A DNA stretch of 5,325 nucleotides from Desulfobacca_B sp046538075 (lineage in GTDB: Bacteria > Desulfobacterota > Desulfobaccia > Desulfobaccales > Desulfobaccaceae), in NCBI GenBank assembly GCA_046538075.1, contig JBKHJN010000079.1, positions 1-5,325 on the forward strand, read 5' to 3'. The notes beneath the pieces are model-generated. The model saw nothing but the letters and a program-made list of their open reading frames with translations, had not been told where the DNA came from and made no database searches. The position numbers and the translations under genes are program-made. This document shows positions 1 to 5,325 of the stretch, in pieces; position 1 is the stretch's first letter, and each line of letters opens with the position of its first letter.

Positions 1-528
1 AGAGCCCCCTTCATAAATCTGCTGTTTATGGTCTATGCAGACCGTGACATGCCGGGCAATAGACCGCAGGATATCAAAGGAGGTGGCGTCTAAATCCTGA
101 CCTTCGTCCACCATGACGAAATCATAGGGCACCTGGGGGAACAGACTGGCTTGCAGGTGCCGACACACCCGCCGCCTGATCTCCGGGAAATCTATTTCCC
201 GGCCGTTTCGAGGCATCGGACCCCTGATGTGGTGCTGATAATAGCTGCGGCACCAGGCATCAAAGGTGGTTACACAGGTGTCGGGTATATCGAGCAGGAA
301 AAGCGCTGCGCGGATGTACTCCTTCAGCGCCCTGGCAAAAACAAAGATTCGAAAACGCTCCGGCGAGACATGCCAAAGGTCCATAAGGTGACGGGCCCGG
401 TGAAGCAGCACCTGGGTCTTGCCGGAGCCGGGACCGCCGAAGATGAGCCGGTGCTCCGAAGGTTTTAGCTCCACGGCGCGGACCTGTTCCGGCGTGAGGT
501 CTTCCAGGGGAAGCAACCAGGTACTCAT
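1..528 (-). CDS. UvrD-like SF1 DNA helicase, N-terminal part (cut by window start)
   Basis: Predicted ATP-dependent superfamily 1A helicase, cytoplasmic and DNA-acting. The frame is open from an ATG at 528 to base 1, giving 176 residues; the rest lies outside. Seen in order: a Q-motif-like LTPEQVRAVE (11-20), Walker A GGPGSGKT (31-38, Lys37), a motif Ib-like TTFDAWCRSY (87-96), motif II VDEGQDLD (140-147, DExQ box of the UvrD/Rep class), and a motif III-like stretch around CIDHKQQIYEGG (164-175), where Gln and IY match the usual DxxQxIY. Walker A to DExQ is only about 105 residues, against roughly 185 in E. coli UvrD, so the 1B accessory subdomain is small or missing. This argues against housekeeping UvrD/PcrA. 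The start codon overlaps the hsp70 stop as ATGA, which indicates translational coupling and co-function. A nuclease domain could follow in the unseen part. Helicase class is sure; the biological role is not. Confidence 0.9.
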   Translation of the reverse strand, partial: MSTWLLPLEDLTPEQVRAVELKPSEHRLIFGGPGSGKTQVLLHRARHLMDLWHVSPERFRIFVFARALKEYIRAALFLLDIPDTCVTTFDAWCRSYYQHHIRGPMPRNGREIDFPEIRRRVCRHLQASLFPQVPYDFVMVDEGQDLDATSFDILRSIARHVTVCIDHKQQIYEGGS

Positions 529-2933
529 TGATCGACCCTGGCGACGGCCTGCGTCATGATGGGAAGTTGTCCGGAAGCGGTGTCACCCTCTTGTTTGGCC
601 CGCTTCTGACGCTCAGCCTGCGCGGCAGAGATCCTCTCCTGGTCATCCCGCATCTGGGCAGCCGTCAGATACCAACCCAGTTCCCAATCACTGAGGCTGC
701 TCACCGGCCCGAACAGGCCCAAGGCCTCCTGCAGGCAACTATTCCGCGCTTCAGGGTTCTTCAGTTTTTCAGCCAGCATTGCCTTCTGGACCAAATAAGG
801 CGCTTCTCGCTGTTGGCGCAAAGCCTTGTCAATGGATTCCATGGCATCAGCATAATGTCCCTGCTTATCCTGGGCCAGCGACAGATTAAACCAGGGGCCA
901 CCCCAGGTTGAGGCTCGTGCCGCCTCCCGGTAATACTTCTCCTGCCGTTGGAAATCGCCCAATTCTCCGTAATAGATGCCGATCTTATTGAGAATATCCG
1001 CGTCAGGCCGGTTTTTCGTGCGCAACACCCGTTGCAGGTATTCGATGGCTTTCTCACGCTGACCCAGGTCGGCATATCTTTTCGCCAACTCCACCATCCG
1101 GGCCGGGATCTGGGCTTTGGGCACCTTGCCGGTCCGCAGTTCCTCTTCCATGGTCTCAATAACGATTTTTTCCGACCAGGGATTGACGACATTGGTGAAG
1201 GGTTTGTCCACCTGGGCGCTAAAGGGCGGGATATCCCTTTCGGCAGCCAGTCTCATGTTAAGCGATAAAATCTGATTTTCGTCATACCGGTATTCCAGCA
1301 GCAGTGGATCGCCACGCTGCACCGGCCCGGGAATATCCCAGGTCTCGCTGTACAACAAGCGCTCCTCCTGGCCGCCCACGATCTCCACCCGGAGGGGAAT
1401 AGTGCCCGACAAAACCGTCTCCGGGACCGCCAGGTCAAAAGACTGAGCATGGCCGCCGTCGGGAGGATAGGGGAGCGGCATGCCCTTGGGGATCATTCCC
1501 ACTGCTCCTGAAGCAGAACGGATGGCCAGGTGGTCGTGGCTGACGGGCTGCACCAGTCCCTTGCCGAAAAGGGCCAAAGACAGGGCGTGGTAAGCCGCAC
1601 CCCGGGCAATGGCTGTCTGCAAGGAGTCCTGGTCATCATAAGTAAGCAACCGGCCCCGGGGAAGAAATTTTTGCAGGGCGGCGGTTACCTGGGGAATAAG
1701 GCTGCTCCCTCCCACCGCCAGGCAAAAATCAATTTCTCCGGCCTCAACCCCACTTCGCTCCAGGGCATCCTGCAAAGGAGCAAAAATAGAACAGGTGAGC
1801 CGATACTCCGTTTCCCGGGCATACAGGAGGTCCTGATCAAGAAAGGGGGCCAGGAGCTTTTCAAAATCGCTGGCACTCAAAGTCGGAGATTGCAGGGCCA
1901 GAGCCCTGGAGGGCAGATTACAGGGGTGCACTCCTGGCCGTTTGGCCATGATCTGGGTCTTATCCGTCCCCTCGTATTTGTTAAAGCGCAGCAGGCGGGA
2001 AATCTGGGTGCACAGGCTGATCTTCAGGGTTTCGGCCAACCCCAGGTAGGCCGGCCCCACGTAGTTTTTCTTGTCGTCAAAACCCAGGTCAAAGGCTGAT
2101 AGACCGTTTTGGTCGCACAGTTGGGGGACCAAAACTTCATGGACGATGGCGGCGTCAATGTCGCCTCCACCCAGGCGATGATAACGGGACACCGCTAGGG
2201 GTTCAATCTGCAAGGCCTGCTGCCGGGGCGCCACTCCCAGGCGAAAAACCGCCACATCACAGGTGCCGCCGCCGAAGTCAAAGACCACCACTTTCCTGGG
2301 AGTCTGCAATTCCGGGAGAATATCCTTCCCCTGGAGAAACAGGTAATCCAGGAACGCGGCCACCGGTTCATCCAGGAGGTTCCCTCCCTGAACCTGAATG
2401 CCCGCCAGCTCTGCGGCTCTCAAGGTATCCTGGCGCTGGGCCGCCTGAAAGGAGGCCGGCACGGTGACCACTGTGCGATCCAGGGGCAGGGGATCATCCT
2501 CTTGGGCGGCTTGGGCGAGAAACTTCAGGATGACCCCGCTGACCTCCGCGGCGGATTGAAAACCCGGCGGCGCTTTGTGATAGGTCCTGGCCACGCCGAT
2601 GTCGTTCTTGCATTCGGAAAAGAGCGTTTTATTCTGGCTGAGGCCCAGTTCCGGGAAAGCCCGCAGGCGCTTGGCCCCCTCCCCGACGATCACCTTCCCC
2701 TGGTATAGGGCCACCACCGACGGCACCAACACATGCGTGTAAGTCCCCTCCTGCGTCGGCTGGGGAATTTCCAGGCAGCGGGCCGGGGCCGGGATCCCTT
2801 CCTCAGGCCGCCACACCAATTCCGCCACCGTGGAGTTGGTTGTCCCCAGATCGATGCCGATGGCCCGCACCGGGCGCTGGGGGAGCCGGATCTCTTGGGC
2901 CAGGGGAGCGAAAATAACCGGTAGCGTGGACAT
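525..2933 (-). CDS. Hsp70-family ATPase with C-terminal tetratricopeptide repeats
   Basis: Predicted cytoplasmic ATP-driven chaperone-like protein of 802 residues. The actin-like nucleotide-binding domain spans about 25-460: phosphate-1 loop GIDLGTTNST (27-36), TVPASF (157-162), DEPVAAFLDY (188-197), phosphate-2 FDFGGGTCDVAVF (218-230), RLGGGDID (253-260) and adenosine loop VGGSSLIPQV (407-416). ATP binding and hydrolysis therefore look intact. Residues about 465-565 resemble a divergent beta substrate-binding domain. In place of the helical lid and DnaK-type tail there are about four TPRs (roughly 611-641, 645-676, 678-708, 711-742), a protein-interaction scaffold. The tail after about 765 is charged and probably disordered. 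I chose the ATG at 2933 because AAAGGG (2940-2945) lies 6 nt before it; an upstream in-frame ATG at 2999 would overlap the HEPN gene and add 22 unrelated residues. It lies 10 nt after HEPN and overlaps the helicase by 4 nt. No DnaJ or GrpE gene is visible, so it is unlikely to be the housekeeping DnaK. Confidence 0.93.
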   Translation of the reverse strand: MSTLPVIFAPLAQEIRLPQRPVRAIGIDLGTTNSTVAELVWRPEEGIPAPARCLEIPQPTQEGTYTHVLVPSVVALYQGKVIVGEGAKRLRAFPELGLSQNKTLFSECKNDIGVARTYHKAPPGFQSAAEVSGVILKFLAQAAQEDDPLPLDRTVVTVPASFQAAQRQDTLRAAELAGIQVQGGNLLDEPVAAFLDYLFLQGKDILPELQTPRKVVVFDFGGGTCDVAVFRLGVAPRQQALQIEPLAVSRYHRLGGGDIDAAIVHEVLVPQLCDQNGLSAFDLGFDDKKNYVGPAYLGLAETLKISLCTQISRLLRFNKYEGTDKTQIMAKRPGVHPCNLPSRALALQSPTLSASDFEKLLAPFLDQDLLYARETEYRLTCSIFAPLQDALERSGVEAGEIDFCLAVGGSSLIPQVTAALQKFLPRGRLLTYDDQDSLQTAIARGAAYHALSLALFGKGLVQPVSHDHLAIRSASGAVGMIPKGMPLPYPPDGGHAQSFDLAVPETVLSGTIPLRVEIVGGQEERLLYSETWDIPGPVQRGDPLLLEYRYDENQILSLNMRLAAERDIPPFSAQVDKPFTNVVNPWSEKIVIETMEEELRTGKVPKAQIPARMVELAKRYADLGQREKAIEYLQRVLRTKNRPDADILNKIGIYYGELGDFQRQEKYYREAARASTWGGPWFNLSLAQDKQGHYADAMESIDKALRQQREAPYLVQKAMLAEKLKNPEARNSCLQEALGLFGPVSSLSDWELGWYLTAAQMRDDQERISAAQAERQKRAKQEGDTASGQLPIMTQAVARVDQ

Positions 2934-2939
2934 GTCGAA

Positions 2940-2945
2940 CCCTTT
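2940..2945 (-). promoter_or_regulatory. Shine-Dalgarno site of the hsp70-TPR gene, overlapping the HEPN stop
   Basis: On the minus strand AAAGGG sits 6 nt before the ATG at 2933. Its three A/T-side bases overlap the HEPN stop codon TAA (2944-2946), giving TAAAGGG. This site decides the hsp70 start and implies that ribosomes ending HEPN can reinitiate on hsp70. Confidence 0.75.
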
Positions 2946-3363
2946 ATGTATAATCGGGCATATCGGCAACTTCCGGTAGACGGGCCAGGATCGCCTCATA
3001 GACCTGACCGGCGATAATCCGATATTCTCTGGCCTCTGTCGGCGTCGGCGTCTCCGACTCCCCCGGATAGCGAAATACCCAGGCGAATACCGTCAGATCA
3101 CGGGCCGGGTCCAGGATTGCCGACAGGGAGGCATCAATGGCTTCACAGGCCCGGGCCAGTTCGTCCAGGTCGTGGGTCTTGCGGAAGGGTCGGTCGTGGG
3201 CGGTGAGGAAGCCCTTCAAGGCTTTTTCCGCGGCCTGTTGACAATGGAAAAGCATATCTTCCAGGAAAGGCGGGGAGGCGGCCAGATCAATATCAGCCCC
3301 CCGCAGGTCATCTGCGGCTTTCTTTAGCCAGGCTCGAACCTCGGCAAGTTTTTCAGGCTGCAT
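2944..3363 (-). CDS. HEPN-domain protein, predicted RNase toxin partner of MNT
   Basis: All-helical protein of 139 residues, the usual size for a stand-alone HEPN-domain protein of the PF05168 type. The helix with HCQQAAEKALKGFL (40-53) and the following RPFRKTHDLDELA (58-70) are the family signature. Arg58 and His64 give an RX5H motif, within the RX4-6H range seen in HEPN ribonucleases. Later FRYPGE (97-102) is also typical. Known members paired with an MNT gene act as RNase toxins, or as the larger half of a two-component nucleotidyltransferase; the activity here is inferred. The motif lacks the HXY tyrosine of HepT-type toxins. The start at ATG 3363 overlaps the MNT gene by 11 nt and has AAGGG (3374-3378) 10 nt upstream. 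A longer in-frame reading from 3537 lies wholly inside MNT and adds no HEPN-like sequence, so I rejected it. Confidence 0.88.
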   Translation of the reverse strand: MQPEKLAEVRAWLKKAADDLRGADIDLAASPPFLEDMLFHCQQAAEKALKGFLTAHDRPFRKTHDLDELARACEAIDASLSAILDPARDLTVFAWVFRYPGESETPTPTEAREYRIIAGQVYEAILARLPEVADMPDYT

Positions 3364-3688
3364 AGAGGAGCATCCCTTCCCGTTCCACCGTGGCGGGCAG
3401 AGAACAGACGACCCCCCGTTTGGCCTCAAATTCTTCCCGGGTGAGCACGATGACCTCTTTAGCCGCGCCCAGGCCGCACAAAGCCCGAAAGGCCTCCTGA
3501 TCCCGGCGGTAGCGGGGCCGGGAGGAAGTGGGGACAATCATCAGGATGTCGTAATCGCTGTCCGGGGTCTCCTGCCGGCGGGCCCGGGAGCCATACAGGT
3601 AGATGCGTTCCGGCTGGAACGCGGCCACCAGACGCCGGACAATCTCCGCCAGGAGGCGATCCTGCTGCAAGAGTTCTGCGGCCACCAT
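3353..3688 (-). CDS. Minimal nucleotidyltransferase (MNT), predicted antitoxin partner of HEPN
   Basis: Protein of 111 residues of the pol-beta-like minimal nucleotidyltransferase superfamily, typical in length. The catalytic signature is intact: GSRARR (33-38), then SDYDILM (44-50) with metal-binding Asp45 and Asp47. The third acidic position, in the strand KEVIVLT (77-83), carries Glu78 where many relatives have Asp. C-terminal EREGMLLYA (102-110) matches the family ending. In characterised MntA/HepT pairs the MNT protein transfers AMP to the HEPN toxin and silences it; that role is inferred here from the pairing and the intact active site. It is the first gene of the operon. GGAGG (3699-3703) lies 10 nt before the ATG at 3688, and the 3' end overlaps HEPN by 11 nt. 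The chemistry and target are not fixed by sequence. Confidence 0.88.
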   Translation of the reverse strand: MVAAELLQQDRLLAEIVRRLVAAFQPERIYLYGSRARRQETPDSDYDILMIVPTSSRPRYRRDQEAFRALCGLGAAKEVIVLTREEFEAKRGVVCSLPATVEREGMLLYAA

Positions 3689-3698
3689 ATCAGCTCAC

Positions 3699-3703
3699 CC
3701 TCC
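3699..3703 (-). promoter_or_regulatory. Shine-Dalgarno site of the MNT gene
   Basis: GGAGG on the minus strand, 10 nt before the ATG at 3688. The spacing is slightly long, but it is the strongest purine match of any start in the window and supports 3688 as the first start of the operon. Confidence 0.6.
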
Positions 3704-3706
3704 GTG

Positions 3707-3717
3707 GCGACTGTCGC
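3707..3717. promoter_or_regulatory. Short perfect palindrome, possible operator of the MNT-HEPN operon
   Basis: GCGAC, one central base, then GTCGC: 5-bp arms with perfect symmetry. It lies between the possible -10 element and the MNT Shine-Dalgarno site, at roughly +6 to +16 of the predicted transcript. That is where an autorepressor of a toxin-antitoxin operon often binds. It could instead be a weak 5' leader hairpin or chance. No regulator gene with a recognisable DNA-binding domain is in the window. Confidence 0.3.
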
Positions 3718-3729
3718 TGTAATGCACTC

Positions 3730-3759
3730 ATCTTACCATTATCGAAGTCTGGAGGCGAA
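3730..3759 (-). promoter_or_regulatory. Possible sigma-70-type promoter of the four-gene operon
   Basis: On the minus strand an extended -10 element, TG-N-TAAGAT (3730-3738), matches 4 of 6 of TATAAT plus the upstream TG. TTCGCC (3754-3759), 18 nt upstream, matches only 3 of 6 of TTGACA, so the promoter would rely on the extended -10. It lies in the only real gap before the operon and would start transcription near 3723, leaving a leader of about 35 nt. Read-through from the methyltransferase gene is an alternative, since no clear terminator separates them. Confidence 0.3.
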
Positions 3760-3774
3760 TGCCAGGGGTGAATC

Positions 3775-5325
3775 TCAAACCTCCGTTTCCGCCCCCATGC
3801 GGTATTTGATGTCGTAGTTGATGATGAAGTCTAATTCTTCATGAGTAAATCCATAATAATTTGCTAAGACATTATCAACTTCATCTATTATTCCCTTTGA
3901 TAACTTCGGATAAAATTCGTCATATTCTACTCTTCCACTCGTCTTATAATTATAAACACGTCTTTTAGATTTAGTAATGAAATCATCCATTAGTTTGCCC
4001 GCTATCTCCGCAAGTTTTTTAACAATTTCACTGTTTGAAAGGTCAATTGGAAAAGTATAAACCTCCCTATTATTTAAATGATAGCAATCAGAAGTTGTTA
4101 TCCACCATATATAGAATAGAGTGCTACATAAAACAGCAGAGGCAGCCATTGCTTTATTATGAGAATTAAACCTCAATGGTTTAAGTTGGGTAGAAATTTT
4201 CTCACCATCTCTTTCGCTGTGAAAATATGGAATAAATGGGTGTGCCCTAATCCAATGCACCGGAGCATTATGATAATATGTAATATGCTCTCCGTGATTT
4301 GTTCCAAGATTTCCATTCTGATTAAGCAATTTATTAATTATAGATTGATGTAATAGAGTTGAGATTTTAGGAATAATATGGTTTGATTTAGACAAAACTT
4401 TTATGAATTCCAATTTATCGAACAACACTGGTCTTTCTTCTGCAAACCATTTTACATAACGGGTTGAATAAAGTTCCGTAGGTCTTTCATTTTTGACAAA
4501 AAAGAAAATCGCAAGCCGAAAATTAACTCCTGGGAAGAGTATGCTTGGATGAGCATCAGCACTTATATTTACAAGATGTAAAGTTGACGCGTTTGCATAA
4601 AAGTGTTTGATGAGTGGCTCCATTCGGTCTGTACTATGTCCACTTAATGGTACGATCATTGAACAACGACCATTTAATGACTTCAATTTTAACAATCGTT
4701 CTAATACGAAAGCATACAAATTACCACATGATTCTGTTTTGTATCCTTTAATTTGGTATTGGTCTTTTAAGGATTTCTTTGTCTTAGTGTCTTTTCTTTC
4801 ATATTCAACATAAGGGGGGTTTCCAATTATCGCATTGAATCCACTACTTTTCATGATTCCATAAAATTCCGAAAACCAGTGAAAGGGCTGATGGCCGGCC
4901 TTCCACTGCTTGAATCTATTTTCAAAATTCTTATCTTCCCCCTTTATGCCATATAGGGCTGCCAGGAACTGGTCCAGTTCATTGGCCAACCCTTTCAATT
5001 CTTGCTGTAATCGCTCTTTGTCCTCTGATGGAACTGCGCCTTCGTATTCCAACTGTTTTTTTCGGAACATATCAGCAAGTTGCTGCACGTCGGCGGCCTT
5101 CACCTCAATGCGCTTGAGAGCATCCTGCTCCTCCCCAAAAGCAAAACGTCCCTGGCCAGTCTGCACATCCACCAATGCCTCTCGGACTTCTTCCAGGTTG
5201 GCGAACCCCACTAAGGTGTTCCCGGCCCGGATATTGAAGTCGATGTCAGGTAGCGGTTCAATCCGGTCCACCTCCTCCACCTGGGCCACCAGCTTGAGGA
5301 AGAGGCGCAGTTTGCAGATTTCCAC
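3775..5325 (-). CDS. Eco57I-type adenine-specific DNA methyltransferase / type IIG-like enzyme, C-terminal part (cut by window end)
   Basis: The frame is open to the right edge (517 codons including the TGA stop at 3775-3777). The leading GTG at 5325 is probably internal, so the true start lies outside. DIDFNIRAGNTLVGFA (27-42 of the visible part) is characteristic of large Eco57I-class methyltransferases and PglX-like relatives. A charged, helical, probably coiled-coil stretch follows (about 75-125). Motif IV IGNPPYVEY (167-175) holds the catalytic NPPY of N6-adenine methyltransferases. The SAM-binding motif I and any nuclease domain should be upstream, outside the window. Residues about 230-500 are divergent and probably form the target-recognition region. 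Whole proteins of this class are usually around 1000 residues or more, and may be type IIG restriction-modification enzymes or BREX-type PglX; the fragment cannot decide. GC content falls sharply after NPPY and recovers only in the last codons, suggesting a transferred specificity segment. Confidence 0.88.
   Translation of the reverse strand: MEICKLRLFLKLVAQVEEVDRIEPLPDIDFNIRAGNTLVGFANLEEVREALVDVQTGQGRFAFGEEQDALKRIEVKAADVQQLADMFRKKQLEYEGAVPSEDKERLQQELKGLANELDQFLAALYGIKGEDKNFENRFKQWKAGHQPFHWFSEFYGIMKSSGFNAIIGNPPYVEYERKDTKTKKSLKDQYQIKGYKTESCGNLYAFVLERLLKLKSLNGRCSMIVPLSGHSTDRMEPLIKHFYANASTLHLVNISADAHPSILFPGVNFRLAIFFFVKNERPTELYSTRYVKWFAEERPVLFDKLEFIKVLSKSNHIIPKISTLLHQSIINKLLNQNGNLGTNHGEHITYYHNAPVHWIRAHPFIPYFHSERDGEKISTQLKPLRFNSHNKAMAASAVLCSTLFYIWWITTSDCYHLNNREVYTFPIDLSNSEIVKKLAEIAGKLMDDFITKSKRRVYNYKTSGRVEYDEFYPKLSKGIIDEVDNVLANYYGFTHEELDFIINYDIKYRMGAETEV
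3842..4860. other. AT-rich mosaic segment inside the methyltransferase gene
   Basis: Hand-counted 60-base lines give 27% GC at 3841-3900 and 20% at 4321-4380. They give 57% at 5101-5160 upstream in the same gene, and 63% at 3361-3420 in the neighbouring MNT/HEPN region. The change occurs just around the NPPY codons on one side and within the last 20 or so codons on the other, while the reading frame stays open. Boundaries are approximate. Likely an imported target-recognition segment; relaxed constraint is a weaker alternative. Confidence 0.65.

Noticed and set aside
76..87. AAAGGAGGTGG on the plus strand as a ribosome binding site
   Set aside because: It lies inside the minus-strand helicase gene and no plausible plus-strand gene starts at suitable distance; chance match.
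151..468. Open plus-strand frame of 105 codons
   Set aside because: It is antisense to the helicase codons that include Walker A, with a low-complexity, Gly/Pro-rich translation. Shadow.
1530..2099. Open plus-strand frame of 189 codons
   Set aside because: It lies wholly opposite the Hsp70 nucleotide-binding domain, where motifs are intact, and its translation has no recognisable family or start signal. It is a shadow of a GC-rich gene.
2934..2999. Longer N-terminus for the Hsp70 gene starting at 2999
   Set aside because: It would lie inside the end of the HEPN gene, the added 22 residues resemble no Hsp70 start, and a good Shine-Dalgarno precedes the ATG at 2933.
3364..3537. Longer HEPN reading starting at 3537
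   Set aside because: The extra 58 residues are an out-of-frame reading of the MNT gene, which has an intact active site; HEPN homology begins after the ATG at 3363.
3750..3765. CTGG/CCAG inverted repeat as a terminator of the methyltransferase gene
   Set aside because: The stem is only four pairs with a long loop and no following T-run, so there is no basis to call a terminator.
4813..4818. Run of six G (C on the coding strand) as a phase-variation tract
   Set aside because: The run merely encodes Pro-Pro of the catalytic NPPY motif, is in frame, and is too short to expect frequent slippage.

Overview
The window reads almost entirely on the minus strand. It holds five protein genes: two cut by the window edges and three complete. 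In transcription order (right to left) they are: the C-terminal 516 residues of a large Eco57I-type adenine-specific DNA methyltransferase (3775-5325); a minimal nucleotidyltransferase (MNT, 3353-3688); a HEPN-domain protein (2944-3363); an Hsp70-type ATPase whose C-terminal part is a run of tetratricopeptide repeats instead of the usual lid (525-2933); and the N-terminal 176 residues of a UvrD-like SF1 helicase (1-528).

The last four genes form a tightly packed operon. MNT and HEPN overlap by 11 nt. The HEPN stop codon overlaps the Shine-Dalgarno sequence of the hsp70 gene, which starts 10 nt after HEPN ends. The hsp70 stop and the helicase start overlap as ATGA. The 86-bp gap between the methyltransferase and MNT (3689-3774) is the only sizeable non-coding stretch. 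It carries a possible extended -10 promoter and an 11-bp palindrome placed like an operator.

Functionally this looks like an accessory (defence or genome-conflict) region. A restriction/methylation-type enzyme lies next to an MNT-HEPN pair, a known toxin-antitoxin architecture with a predicted RNase and a predicted nucleotidyl-transferring partner. The pair is joined to an ATP-driven Hsp70-TPR protein and a DNA helicase. I infer that the four-gene operon may act as one unit: DNA sensing or remodelling by the helicase, ATP-dependent scaffolding or switching by Hsp70-TPR, and HEPN as effector under MNT control. No step of this is shown by sequence alone. A simpler reading is an MNT-HEPN module that merely sits upstream of an Hsp70-helicase pair.

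Most of the window is GC-rich (a hand-counted 60-base line in the MNT/HEPN region is 63% GC). The middle of the methyltransferase gene is strikingly AT-rich (two hand-counted lines at 20% and 27% GC), with GC recovering at both ends of the gene. This suggests the specificity half was replaced by transfer or recombination. The organism is a moderately GC-rich bacterium. MNT-HEPN pairs and this gene style are common in Desulfobacterota and in various thermophiles and anaerobes, but the sequence does not fix the phylum. No rRNA, tRNA, CRISPR array, insertion sequence or convincing terminator was seen.
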